Shown here piece after piece: positions 18,691 through 27,935 of a stretch of 33,410 nt of DNA. The notes under the pieces were generated by a model. That model made no database searches and had not been told where the DNA came from. It worked only from the letters and a program-made list of their open reading frames with translations. Positions within the stretch are counted from its first letter, which is position 1. The number at the start of each line of letters is the position of its first letter. This DNA comes from a virus: positions 1 to 33,410 of IMG/VR virus record IMGVR_UViG_3300042527_000123; one strand, written 5' to 3'. The translations under genes were made by a program, and so were the position numbers.

Positions 18691-19162
18691 CGGTCAGGGT
18701 GGTAAGCGTACTCCCCGTAACCCGGCTCCTGTTTCTGGTCCTGGTCAGTTGTCGCAGCGCACGGATGGTGGTCCCCAGCAGACTCAGGCAACTATGACTG
18801 GTATGCCGTATGGGGAGAATGCTGAGTTTAACACGATGCAGGCTGCTGCACCGATGTCGGCTGCTGGTCAGACGACTGCCCGTGCACCGCGTCCGCGTCA
18901 GGCTCGTGGTGGTCAGGCCGCTATGGTGCCGTTGTTTTCTCCTACGCAGCGACCGGATGAGCCGGTTACGGCTGGTGCGCCGTTTGGCCCTGGAGATGGT
19001 CCACCCCCAACTACTGCAACCCCAACAATGCGGCAGATGGGAATTGAGGAAGCAAGATCACTTGTTGAATCAATTCCAGCACTGGAGCAGGCGGCAAATT
19101 CAGAGTACGGGACTGATTCATTTAGGCGTTTTGTGGAATACGTTAAATCGGTGGCGATGTAA
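18683..19162 (+). CDS. Virion-associated low-complexity protein (159 aa)
   Basis: ATG 18683 behind GGAGG. The first 110 residues are Gly/Pro/Gln/Thr-rich and probably disordered (MANGQGGKRTPRNPAPVSGP, GQLSQRTDGGPQQTQATM). The last 45 form helices (MRQMGIEEARSLVESIPALE, SFRRFVEYVKSVA). The pattern GKRTP-x-PAPVSGPG-x-LSQRTDGG is one I associate with head-module proteins of environmental actinophages. Codon use changes to A/T-ending near base 19010, within the gene. Confidence 0.6.
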   Translation: MANGQGGKRTPRNPAPVSGPGQLSQRTDGGPQQTQATMTGMPYGENAEFNTMQAAAPMSAAGQTTARAPRPRQARGGQAAMVPLFSPTQRPDEPVTAGAPFGPGDGPPPTTATPTMRQMGIEEARSLVESIPALEQAANSEYGTDSFRRFVEYVKSVAM

Positions 19163-19314
19163 TGCCATCATTTATTGAAAATGTTTCTGCGGCAGTCGAT
19201 TACTTTGGCGTGGAACCAGTAGGAATAGTTTTCGGTATAGGTCAAACCAACTGGGATAGTTCCGAACAAAGGGATGCTTTTCTGTACGCAATTACCAGGA
19301 ATACTGCTGAGTGA
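19162..19314 (+). CDS. Hypothetical protein (50 aa)
   Basis: ATG overlapping the previous stop (TAATG). MPSFIENVSAAVDYFGVEPV, then GIVFGIGQTNWDSSEQRDAF. Hydrophobic and acidic with no clear motif. The stop overlaps the GTG of the large virion gene (GTGA). Its A/T-rich codons match that gene. Coupling on both sides supports it. Confidence 0.55.
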   Translation: MPSFIENVSAAVDYFGVEPVGIVFGIGQTNWDSSEQRDAFLYAITRNTAE

Positions 19315-22300
19315 GTCTTTGGAATAATTTCCGTGACATAGTTGACGGAACAGAAGACGTTGCTACTAGGGCGTTTGAAATTGCCGGTAGCGCATTGGCG
19401 GGTGCATTGGAGAATGTACCCGGTGGTCGTCAATTCTTTGAGGCATATGGCGCTGCAACCGATAGGATTGCAGAGACAGCATCCATGGGAATTTCTGCGC
19501 TTCCTGGAGGTATTCAAACTTTCACCCCGGAGCAGGCAAAAAGAATAAGTCCCGGTCAGGCTGCTGCAGCAAATGTATCCGCAAATATTGGTGGAATTGT
19601 CCGCGCGGGTGGCGAAGAAGCAACCTCAGTAGTTGGGGATATCGTTGGTGGCCTTACCGGGCGCAAATTTAACGAAAACCGTGCTAGAAAAATTTTTCGC
19701 CAGCAATTAAAGGATAAGTTTCCTTTTCTTGCAGAGGGATTTGATGTAACCGACGAAGAGCAAAAGAAGAAAGCATTTTCCGAATCACCTTCTGGAAAAG
19801 TTATTTCTGGTGTTGGCGATGCAATTTTTTCGTGGTACGGCGACCCCGGCGTTATTGCAGGTAAAACTGTTAAGGTTGCTAGGTCTGGGGGTAAGTTCGG
19901 TCCAATTAGGACTATGGGACTTACGGATAGAACGATTAGAACCGCTCAGGATTCCGCAAAAATCAGCAAAGAAATTGATGACCATCTCTTGTTTCGTGCA
20001 TCCAGTGGTGTATCCGGAAAGGAAACTGCTGCTGGTTTAGCGGTCGAAAGAACCTTAACAAAAGATTCTGCCGAGATGGTTTGGGACCCGCTGGCTCGCC
20101 GGTCCAATAACAAAGGTCTCATCGCTTCGCTTCTTGGCGAATCCAACGACTTGGAGATATCTTCTCTCATTGTAAAGGCTGGAATTGGAAATGTTGACGC
20201 CATGGTTGAACTTCAAACCAAGGCGGCATCAATCGCTGATGCACTAGAAAGAGCAACGAAGTTAAGCGAGTCTGCCCAGGCTTCTTTGGTGAAACCCATT
20301 GGTCAACTTGACGAGACAGATATTTGGGTTCGTCGTCCTCAGGATATCGAGCGCCTTAACATGATCGTTGACGATTTAACTAGGCGAGACGTTTTTTTGC
20401 AAAAGGCACTTGATCTTGAGTACAATGTTGGAACCATAACCAAGGTTGGTTCCGCTTCCCGCGCATTGGAAAAAGCAAGAACTTCATTTTTGTCGGAACG
20501 TGCCACAACAAAAATTGATCCCGATAGATTTATTACCGATGATGCTATCAGGACTCCGCTTTTTGTTGAGCGAGTTTTTCAAAGAAACGATTACGTTCGA
20601 CCAATTCGCGTTATTGCCAAGGCAGCAAACTGGATTGAGGGCAAACGTCCTGCTGGATGGATTGGCTTAAAGGGTGGCTTGGCTAACGATTCTATCGACG
20701 AGTTGTATGCAGCGTTAATGAACTCACCAACTCTTGCGAGAACAATCAACAATGTTGAGTATCGCAGGAATGTGATGAATGATTACCTTCGCGCAAACTC
20801 TCCCACAGAACGCCTTCAGGTTATTACAAGACTTGAGCGCGATGCGTCAAGAATGATTGCGAACCGCTACGGTGTTACGCAAGATGTTGCCGATGAACTT
20901 TACAATTCATACTACCGGGCAAGGAGCACGGCGTCAGATTACCTATCGCAACGCGGGTACCTTGTTGATACCGATGGTTCAATCGTAAAATCTCCAGTTT
21001 TGTCAAGTCAGTTGGCCGACGGCGTTCCAATGATGGACTTTAGGGTTTATGAGGACTTGATTCGCCGTCACCAAAATCCCCTTCGGCTTGCCGCTGGAAC
21101 TGGTCTTGACGCCATTAGGTCTGTTCTTGAACCTCTGTACACTGCGTGGAAAGCGTCGGTTCTTTTCCGACTTGGTTACACGATAAGAAACGTTTCAGAA
21201 GGCAACCTTCGTGCGGCTGCGTCATATAGTTTTCTTCCAGCGTTTGCCGACCCGTGGGGTTCAATGCGTCGCTTCGCGCAAAATGATTCACGACGCGAGG
21301 CTTTGTTAAGAAATTATACATATGAACTTCTTACCGGAAGAAGTCCAAAGGTTCTTAGCGCAAAAATTAAAAACCTTCGGGATCTTCAGGATGCGGCAGA
21401 GCGTGAACTTGATTCTTTGCAGGTTCAGGCTGATTATATTAGGCTTGGAGAGATGCCAGCGGTAACTGGTGTTGATACAATGCGTTACGCAGAGTATATT
21501 AACGCGGCAGACCAACATGGCATTAGGTTTGATATAGGTGATATTGAACTCGCTATTGGATCTCCATCGGCTTCATTGCTTCCCACTAGGCAGCGTAAGC
21601 GTTTTCTTGAACTAAATCAGATGGAACAGTCTGGTCAGATTTTGACTGGTGAACTGATCAAAGAGTATCGTCATCTTCGGGCTAAGGCTTCCCGCACAAG
21701 GCTTCGCGAGGTGCAGGCTTCCGGAAAAGAAATTGTTGTTAAGCGTAACGGCCAAACAACTGTTATTAAAAATATTCGTGAATTGACCGATGAAGATCTT
21801 GTTCCGATCATTGAGTCACGCCGTGGTGTTCCCGGTAGGGCCATTGAGGAAGAAAACGTAGTAATTGAGGGAAAGAACGTTAAGAGGGTTGGTCCTCGCG
21901 AGGTTCCCCAAGTCTATGTTGTTGACCGATGGAAGACGAACATTGCCACGGCAGTTCGAATGGGAGAGACTGTTCCGGGTCGCGTTGCTCGTGAAGCGCG
22001 TGTTCGCAACCCTCGACCAATCGGCAAGTACGAGTATTATCTTGACGAGGTTGATACTGAAATTGCACTTAGCAAGGTTGCTGACATTGCAAAAATTGAG
22101 GAACAATTAAGCGATCTCTACACTCTTCTTGACCAGGCAGCGAAGCGCAGAACCGTAATTGGTTCACGTAAGCGCCTTGGCGATGAAGATGTTTTTGCTG
22201 GAACATATGGCAATATTGCTAGGGCAAATGCTTCAGCCGATGCGACGTTTGAAAATGTTATTCAGGACATGATGAGTCAGTACGAGATTAAGCGTTCTAA

Positions 22301-24524
22301 CTCTAGTGGGTCCTGGGGTGTTGTAAATCCAGGCGACAAGCAATACTATGACGAACTTGCAAGAGTAACCAATTTCCAGTTTAAGAACGATCCCATTGCC
22401 CTTATGGTTTTGAAGGGTGAGCGTCGTTCTGATATCATAAAGTGGATAAAGTCAGATGAGGCTCGTCGCTATAGGTACGACATGGAACTGTCCGATGTGG
22501 ACATTCCGGCTCACATTGACCGTATTGATGATATGGTCACGTCGTACATTCCAGATCCCGCTGTTCGCTTAAGGGCTTCTACGGAAGATTTAACCCCTGT
22601 TGATTTTGAAGCAGGTCTTTCTTCTTACGCACTTGGTCCGATTCATGGTCGCCTCGTCGAACAGGTAACTGCTTCTGGCATTTTGGGAAGAAATTTGTAT
22701 CGTGATGGAATACGGGCAATGTATCGTATTCTTGGTAGCGCACCAGAAGACCTTGCTGTTCGGCACCCTTACTACCGTCAAGTTAATCGACTTGAACAAA
22801 TGCGTCTTCAACAGATGCTTCTTGACCAAGGTAAAGAAATAACTCTTGAGGTTAAGGAAAAAATTGGTCGGGCTGCTCACGCCAGAGCCCTTAACGAAAC
22901 ACGCAGAAATTTGTACACCATTGAAAGATACAGTAACGCTGCGATGGTTTTGCGCTGGCTTATTCCGTTCTTTCCCGCCTACGAAAACACGATGCTAACT
23001 TGGTTGAGGTTTGCATATGACGATCCATCAATCGTGGCTAGGGCCAATCTTATTTGGAATGCCCCGAATGAAATGGGTCTTGTTGTTGACGAAGATGGCA
23101 AAGAAGTTGCACCCGGCGCTACGTTTGAAAAAGACACGTACGTTACGATGCCCAAAATGTTTGCCGACGCTCTTGCCGAAAAGGTTCCCGGTGGGCAGAT
23201 ACCAGATATTCCACGTCAGTCGTTAAACTTAGTCCTACCGGGTGCAAATCCATTTGCTCCTGGTTTTGGTCCGAGCGTTGCCGCCCCAGTTAGTTGGTTC
23301 ATCGCCCAAGACCCTGGCAGGGAACAGGGCTTCAAGAAAATAATGAGTCGATTTATTGGCAAAGAGGGATCTGAAATTGTTTACCAGCAACTTGTTCCAT
23401 TCGGAACAGCGTCTGGTGATGTAGGGGACTCAACCCTATCTGGGTCGTTACGCCAAATTGGAATTCTCGTTGGTAGAGAAAACAACGCAGACTTCATGAT
23501 GCGTGCTCTTGGCATATTCCGCGACAGTTTGCAAAAGTGGCACGATGGTGGAATGAAGGGACCGAAGCCAACTCCGCAGCAGGCGATTACCAAAGCCGAA
23601 GATTTCAGCGAGTTGCGTCTTGCGAGCGCCGTTCTTGCTCCGACGGCCTTGAGGTGGCGTTCCCCATATGCACAGTACATTCAGGAATACCGGGATCTTA
23701 CTACGCAGTACGGGTACGAAGAAGGTGAGCGCAGGTTTGATGAAAAGTATCCAGAGTATTCTACTTTAAAGTTATCACTTACAAAGAATCCCACTGGTAT
23801 GTCGTCTTCAATGGAGGCGTACAATACGTATAAGAATAACAAGAGTCTTTGGGGTGAAGTTACAAAAATCGACCCGTATCTTGGGCAGTTGGTTGTTAAC
23901 CCTGTATATCGCGGCGAGTTTAATTCTACCATTTACGAGTGGATGAAGGGTCGTCCAGTTCGTCCCGGCTCTCAAGTTAAACTTCGTGACATTCAGTCCC
24001 TTGAGGATTTTGAGAAGCAAGACGAGATTTCTCGTGGATGGCGTGCATACAACGAGGCCAAGGTTTTGCGGGATGCCTGGCTCAAGAAAAGCGGATACGA
24101 AACTTATTTAGAAGCACCCCAAAATATTAAGGATATTTGGGGTGAAAAGATGCGTCAGTTGGAGCAAGAATTTCCCGTTTGGTTTACTGAACGAGAAAAA
24201 TACTCCAACGATGCTGCTGTCAGAAACACCATTACAGCATTAACAAAAATTTCTAATGATGAAAAATTTGTAAAAAATTCTCCAGATAAAGATATGTGGA
24301 TTCTTGTTCAGGATTATCTTGAGAAGCGCGAAGTTGTGGTAAATCTTCTTGAGCAAAGAAATGCTGCCGGTGGAAGTAGGGAAATAACAGCAAAGTCGAA
24401 CGCTCCGATTCTTGAAATGTGGTCCGCGTACGTGGATAAGGTTTCAAAGTCTAACACCAAGTTTTTTGATTTGTATAATCGTTGGCTTGAAAACGATTCT
24501 TTGGCGAGAGTGACGGTTGAGTAG
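19311..24524 (+). CDS. Very large virion protein (1737 aa), probable internal/ejection protein
   Basis: It starts at GTG 19311. No enzyme motif was found. The N-terminus has amphipathic helices (EIAGSALAGALENVPGGRQF, AAANVSANIGGIVRAGGEEA). The middle is long helical charged sequence, and a segment near 1200 reads MVLRWLIPFFPAYENTMLTW. The C-terminus is rich in EYRDLTTQYGYEEGERRFDE-type helices. The size, the place between portal and scaffold, and the helix content match the giant inner-core or ejection proteins of short-tailed phages, which form a channel across the cell envelope. Codon use is clearly more A/T-ending than in terminase or portal. Confidence 0.6.
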   Translation: MSLWNNFRDIVDGTEDVATRAFEIAGSALAGALENVPGGRQFFEAYGAATDRIAETASMGISALPGGIQTFTPEQAKRISPGQAAAANVSANIGGIVRAGGEEATSVVGDIVGGLTGRKFNENRARKIFRQQLKDKFPFLAEGFDVTDEEQKKKAFSESPSGKVISGVGDAIFSWYGDPGVIAGKTVKVARSGGKFGPIRTMGLTDRTIRTAQDSAKISKEIDDHLLFRASSGVSGKETAAGLAVERTLTKDSAEMVWDPLARRSNNKGLIASLLGESNDLEISSLIVKAGIGNVDAMVELQTKAASIADALERATKLSESAQASLVKPIGQLDETDIWVRRPQDIERLNMIVDDLTRRDVFLQKALDLEYNVGTITKVGSASRALEKARTSFLSERATTKIDPDRFITDDAIRTPLFVERVFQRNDYVRPIRVIAKAANWIEGKRPAGWIGLKGGLANDSIDELYAALMNSPTLARTINNVEYRRNVMNDYLRANSPTERLQVITRLERDASRMIANRYGVTQDVADELYNSYYRARSTASDYLSQRGYLVDTDGSIVKSPVLSSQLADGVPMMDFRVYEDLIRRHQNPLRLAAGTGLDAIRSVLEPLYTAWKASVLFRLGYTIRNVSEGNLRAAASYSFLPAFADPWGSMRRFAQNDSRREALLRNYTYELLTGRSPKVLSAKIKNLRDLQDAAERELDSLQVQADYIRLGEMPAVTGVDTMRYAEYINAADQHGIRFDIGDIELAIGSPSASLLPTRQRKRFLELNQMEQSGQILTGELIKEYRHLRAKASRTRLREVQASGKEIVVKRNGQTTVIKNIRELTDEDLVPIIESRRGVPGRAIEEENVVIEGKNVKRVGPREVPQVYVVDRWKTNIATAVRMGETVPGRVAREARVRNPRPIGKYEYYLDEVDTEIALSKVADIAKIEEQLSDLYTLLDQAAKRRTVIGSRKRLGDEDVFAGTYGNIARANASADATFENVIQDMMSQYEIKRSNSSGSWGVVNPGDKQYYDELARVTNFQFKNDPIALMVLKGERRSDIIKWIKSDEARRYRYDMELSDVDIPAHIDRIDDMVTSYIPDPAVRLRASTEDLTPVDFEAGLSSYALGPIHGRLVEQVTASGILGRNLYRDGIRAMYRILGSAPEDLAVRHPYYRQVNRLEQMRLQQMLLDQGKEITLEVKEKIGRAAHARALNETRRNLYTIERYSNAAMVLRWLIPFFPAYENTMLTWLRFAYDDPSIVARANLIWNAPNEMGLVVDEDGKEVAPGATFEKDTYVTMPKMFADALAEKVPGGQIPDIPRQSLNLVLPGANPFAPGFGPSVAAPVSWFIAQDPGREQGFKKIMSRFIGKEGSEIVYQQLVPFGTASGDVGDSTLSGSLRQIGILVGRENNADFMMRALGIFRDSLQKWHDGGMKGPKPTPQQAITKAEDFSELRLASAVLAPTALRWRSPYAQYIQEYRDLTTQYGYEEGERRFDEKYPEYSTLKLSLTKNPTGMSSSMEAYNTYKNNKSLWGEVTKIDPYLGQLVVNPVYRGEFNSTIYEWMKGRPVRPGSQVKLRDIQSLEDFEKQDEISRGWRAYNEAKVLRDAWLKKSGYETYLEAPQNIKDIWGEKMRQLEQEFPVWFTEREKYSNDAAVRNTITALTKISNDEKFVKNSPDKDMWILVQDYLEKREVVVNLLEQRNAAGGSREITAKSNAPILEMWSAYVDKVSKSNTKFFDLYNRWLENDSLARVTVE

Positions 24525-25294
24525 TGGCTGACGAAAACAAAAACGGTATTCCAGACGAAACAGAGCAACTACGAGAACTTGCCAACTCCCTTGGTGTTTC
24601 AATCACTGTTGACTCTAGTGAAAAAGAAAAGCAGGAAGATTTTGTTCCCGTCTTTGCCGGTGAAAAAATAATCCCGACATACGATTCAACAATTGGGGTG
24701 CGGGGCCAGGGACGCATTCCGGTAGAGGTTTCTAAAAGTAAAGTTCTTGGAGACTTCGCGGCACTTCCGGAAAAAGATATTCGCCGCTTGCGCGGAATCG
24801 CAAAGTCCATTGGGATGGATACCAATTACACGTCCCTAAAGTGGCTTTGGGGTCAGGCCACTAATGATGTGGCAGAGGCGTACAGCAGGGGCAGACGGGT
24901 TTCCATCTGGGACTACCTTGAATCAATGCCGGGAGAGGACGTTGGTACTGGTAGTGGCGTTGGTGGTGTTTCAAGATCCATAACAATGGCAAACGCGCGT
25001 GATCTTCGATCCACCGCTGACGCTATTGGCGCTGAAGTGCTGGGCCGAGCCATCACCGATGAGGAGTTTCAGAAGGTTCTTCGTCGTGTTCGCACGGTGG
25101 AGCAGGCGGAGCCGACAGTTACACGCAGGACTGGTGCTGGAACCGTAACAGAATCTGGTTTGACGGCAGAGGGCAGAAAGGATCTTATCACTGAAATGTT
25201 GATGAAAGGTCCAGAGGCCAAAGAGTTTACCCAGGCCACCACGATGATGGATGCTTTTTACCAGGCTTTGAGTGAGGGTCCAAGTGGCTCCTGA
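24524..25294 (+). CDS. Virion-associated protein with Ca-binding-type loop (256 aa)
   Basis: GTG start overlapping the previous stop by one base. Residues 3-14, DENKNGIPDETE, match the calcium-binding loop form D-x-N-x-N-G-x-x-D-x-x-E found in thrombospondin-3 and dockerin-like repeats. Helical segments follow (LPEKDIRRLRGIAKSIG, ARDLRSTADAIGAEVLGR, DEEFQKVLRRVRTVEQ). It belongs to the internal virion module by position. The last ten bases overlap the next gene. No enzyme motif was found. Confidence 0.55.
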   Translation: MADENKNGIPDETEQLRELANSLGVSITVDSSEKEKQEDFVPVFAGEKIIPTYDSTIGVRGQGRIPVEVSKSKVLGDFAALPEKDIRRLRGIAKSIGMDTNYTSLKWLWGQATNDVAEAYSRGRRVSIWDYLESMPGEDVGTGSGVGGVSRSITMANARDLRSTADAIGAEVLGRAITDEEFQKVLRRVRTVEQAEPTVTRRTGAGTVTESGLTAEGRKDLITEMLMKGPEAKEFTQATTMMDAFYQALSEGPSGS

Positions 25295-26270
25295 ACTTAC
25301 CGCTAACGAGAAGTTGATGGACACCAATAAAGATAATAGGGTGTCCGATAAGGAGCGCAGGGCGTTTAATCGCGGTGCCGCTGGTTCTGTTGCTGGCAAG
25401 TGGGGTATCGGTTATGCCCTAATCACTTCACTTCGCAACTCTGATGATCCAGACGCTCAGGCATTCGCGCAATGGTTTGATAGTCAAGTTGAAAAGTACC
25501 GCGCTAACCCAACTGGGTGGAGCCTGGATGCCTTCAAGTTAGACATGAACTCGCAGCCTTGGAGACAGAAATATAACTCTAAGGCCATTGAGGATATGGA
25601 CCTGGAGGCACGATTTCCTCAGTTGTATGCGGATCAACTTGACGCAGACGTTGAGGCTTTGCGTGATGAGGCTGTCCAGTTTGGTGCGGATATTGCCGAG
25701 GATGAACTTCGTGAACTGGCGAAGCAGAAACGTCGTTTTGGTCTTACTGAAGCGCAGATGCGGAATACTCTCACGGATTTGGCTACCGCCAAAACTGGTA
25801 ACTTTCGTGGCGCGACTGGTCAGTTGCAAAGTAACTTGCGTGAGTGGTCGCGTCGTAACGGTTTGAGCCTGACGGATAATCTTGTGAATGACTATGTGCG
25901 TCGTGTTCAGCGTGGTGACATGACTGAGGCTGACGTGTTGCAGGATCTTCGCCGCACGTACATGGCTGGCGCTTACCCGGCTTGGTCTGACCGTATTGAT
26001 GCTGGTTACGATATTGCTGATATTGCGGCACCGTACAGGGAGCGAATGGCCCGATTGTTAGAGGTTGACGATAACGCTATCGACTTTAATGATCCTCTTT
26101 TGCAGCGTGGCTTGCAGGGTGTTGGTGCTGACGGTAAGCCTAGCGTGGTTCCGTTGTACGAGTTTGAGCGTATTGTCCGCAGTGATCCTCGCTGGCAGAA
26201 GACGGATAACGCCTACAATACGTATTCCGAGGTTGCTGATTCTGTCCTTGACATGTTTGGATTCCGCTGA
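25284..26270 (+). CDS. Virion-associated protein with EF-hand-like loop (328 aa)
   Basis: GTG 25284 is preferred over 25272 because GAGGG lies at the right distance. Residues 13-24, DTNKDNRVSDKE, give a full EF-hand loop (D1, N3, D5, R7, S9, E12). The body is helical. The C-terminus (GAYPAWSDRIDAGYDIADIA, APYRERMARLL, ERIVRSDPRWQKTDNAYNTY) is a recurring pattern in internal virion proteins of environmental phages. It probably works with the neighbouring large protein. Confidence 0.6.
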   Translation: MAPELTANEKLMDTNKDNRVSDKERRAFNRGAAGSVAGKWGIGYALITSLRNSDDPDAQAFAQWFDSQVEKYRANPTGWSLDAFKLDMNSQPWRQKYNSKAIEDMDLEARFPQLYADQLDADVEALRDEAVQFGADIAEDELRELAKQKRRFGLTEAQMRNTLTDLATAKTGNFRGATGQLQSNLREWSRRNGLSLTDNLVNDYVRRVQRGDMTEADVLQDLRRTYMAGAYPAWSDRIDAGYDIADIAAPYRERMARLLEVDDNAIDFNDPLLQRGLQGVGADGKPSVVPLYEFERIVRSDPRWQKTDNAYNTYSEVADSVLDMFGFR

Positions 26271-27370
26271 TGAGTTACAGTACCATGCAATACTATGGCG
26301 GGTACAGTGAACCGACGCCACCAAACTATTCGACTATGCAGTTTTACGAAGGATATGGTGCACCAACACCGGTAACGCCAGAAGAACCAAAAACTGAACC
26401 CGTTACCACTCCCGCTGGCACGGCAACAGATCCTCGCGTAACAGAACTAGAGGCTCAACTTGCGGCACTTCGCGGATCTATCGCACAAATGCAGCAGGAG
26501 ACTCAGGCGCGTCGTGATGCTGAACGCCGTGACGCTAGGGCATTTCTGGAAGATACGTTGAGAATGTATGGCATGGAAGATCTTGCCAATGACATTGATC
26601 GTATCGTGCAAGAGTCCGGTAACCAAAAGTCTGTTATTCAAAATACTATTCGCCAGACCCAATCGTACAAGGACCGCTTCAAGGGGTTGTTGAATCTTCA
26701 ACAAAAAGGTATCACGGATATAGCAAACGAAGCGGACTATATTAACTTGGAGACACAGTACCGTACCACTTTCCGTGAGGCTGGACTCCGTGACTACCTT
26801 GGTGGTGCCGGTACTAAGGCGGAACGTGACGCCATTGCAAGAATCGTGGGCGACTTCTCCCTATCCGTGAACGAAGTCCGTGACCGCATCACAGACGCAC
26901 AGCGTGTAGTGGCTGAGACACCGCAAGAAGTCCGCGACTCTTTGCAACGCTTCTACAACGTGGACCCCTCCACCCTCACAGCGTACGTGCTTGACCCACA
27001 ACGCACCACTGGCGAGATCCAGCGTCGCGCCAACGCAGCCATCGTCGGTGGCTACGCGCAGCGTGCAGGACTGGAGTTCGGTGCCGGTGTGTCCGAACGT
27101 ATCGGTGAGTTCCTTGGTGGCGAACGGGACATCACTGGTACACAGATTGAGCCACAGTTGACACAGATCGCTGGCGTGCAACGTTCCACTGGCCGTCTGG
27201 CCCAGTTGGAGGGTGGCGTGTTGACTGCGGAAGAGACTGCCCTTGGGCAGTTGGAACTTGACGAGGCGGCACAGCGGCGTGTACGCGGCTTGCAGTCCCG
27301 TGAACGTGCCCGGTTCGGTGGCACGTCCGGTGTGACAACCGGAACCCTGAGTAGGGCACCGAGCGTATAA
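26270..27370 (+). CDS. Virion structural protein with N-terminal tandem repeat (366 aa)
   Basis: ATG overlapping the previous stop (TGATG). Residues 3-19 and 20-36 are a near-perfect tandem repeat of YSTMQ(Y/F)Y-x-GY-x-x-PTP. A coiled-coil stretch follows (VTELEAQLAALRGSIAQMQQ, ETQARRDAERRDARAFLEDT), then a mixed body. The C-terminus RGLQSRERARFGGTSGVTTG is a pattern seen in phage head-module proteins. Third positions are A/T-rich up to about 26750 and C-rich after it, suggesting a recombination joint. Confidence 0.6.
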   Translation: MSYSTMQYYGGYSEPTPPNYSTMQFYEGYGAPTPVTPEEPKTEPVTTPAGTATDPRVTELEAQLAALRGSIAQMQQETQARRDAERRDARAFLEDTLRMYGMEDLANDIDRIVQESGNQKSVIQNTIRQTQSYKDRFKGLLNLQQKGITDIANEADYINLETQYRTTFREAGLRDYLGGAGTKAERDAIARIVGDFSLSVNEVRDRITDAQRVVAETPQEVRDSLQRFYNVDPSTLTAYVLDPQRTTGEIQRRANAAIVGGYAQRAGLEFGAGVSERIGEFLGGERDITGTQIEPQLTQIAGVQRSTGRLAQLEGGVLTAEETALGQLELDEAAQRRVRGLQSRERARFGGTSGVTTGTLSRAPSV

Positions 27371-27533
27371 CTGAATACGGGCGTGACGAGCGAGAGGTAA
27401 CCTACCGTTTCCCAGTATTACTGGCCGGTGGCTCTGCCTAACCCAGGTGCAACTCCTGGCACGTCCACAAAGGTTGGGTTAGTCGTGGTGGTCTAACCCA
27501 ACCCTATACCACCACAATAGATTGGATTCCACC
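27371..27533 (+). other. Strongly structured non-coding sequence 5' of an HNH gene
   Basis: It contains GGTTGGGTTAG/CTAACCCAACC (27472-27482 and 27493-27503), a perfect 11-bp stem. Its loop sequence GTGGTGGT (27485-27492) can instead pair with ACCACCAC (27508-27515). This makes a pseudoknot-like or switching pair. Upstream, a tRNA-like 3' half is seen: CCAGG-N7-CCTGG (27443-27459) next to CACGTCC (27460-27466), which can pair with GGGCGTG (27379-27385). No anticodon arm could be fitted. Confidence 0.45.
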
Positions 27534-27935
27534 ATGTCATTAAAGGAAAAGGTTAGAGAACTCCATTCACAAGGTTTTTCTCAGCAGCAAATTGCTAATC
27601 AACTTGGTTGCTCAAAATCAACAGTGCACCACCATATTCACGTTGAAGCGAGAGTAAAGAACCTTGAAAGGCAAAGAAAAAGTAGAAAAGCACTTAGTAA
27701 ATGGATTAAGGAAATTAAAGAATCTAGTCCATGTGCGGACTGTGGAAATATTTTTCCATATTACGTCATGGATTTTGACCACGTTACTGGCGAAAAAATT
27801 CAAAGCATATCTCGTCTTTCCCGTGGTTCGGGTGGAAAAAAGAAACTTTTAGAAGAGTTAAAAAAGTGCGAACTTGTCTGTTCAAATTGCCACAGAATAA
27901 GAACGCATGAACGGAGTGCCCGTAAGAAGGCGTGA
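27534..27935 (+). CDS. HNH endonuclease with N-terminal HTH
   Basis: 133 residues from ATG 27534; the ribosome site is weak. Residues 1-35 form a resolvase-type helix-turn-helix (MSLKEKVRELHSQGFSQQQI, NQLGCSKSTVHHHI). The nuclease part has C67-x2-C70, D82-H83 in MDFDHVTG, and C116-x2-C119-H120. This is the zinc-supported HNH arrangement of free-standing and intron-borne homing endonucleases. A/T-rich codons and a position between two virion genes, with folded flanks of 163 and 137 bases, indicate a mobile gene. Confidence 0.85.
   Translation: MSLKEKVRELHSQGFSQQQIANQLGCSKSTVHHHIHVEARVKNLERQRKSRKALSKWIKEIKESSPCADCGNIFPYYVMDFDHVTGEKIQSISRLSRGSGGKKKLLEELKKCELVCSNCHRIRTHERSARKKA

Noticed and set aside
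27379-27466. tRNA gene
   Set aside because: An acceptor-like 7-bp pairing and a 5-bp T-arm with 7-base loop are present, but no D-arm or anticodon arm can be fitted. The loop lacks the usual TTC, and no CCA follows.
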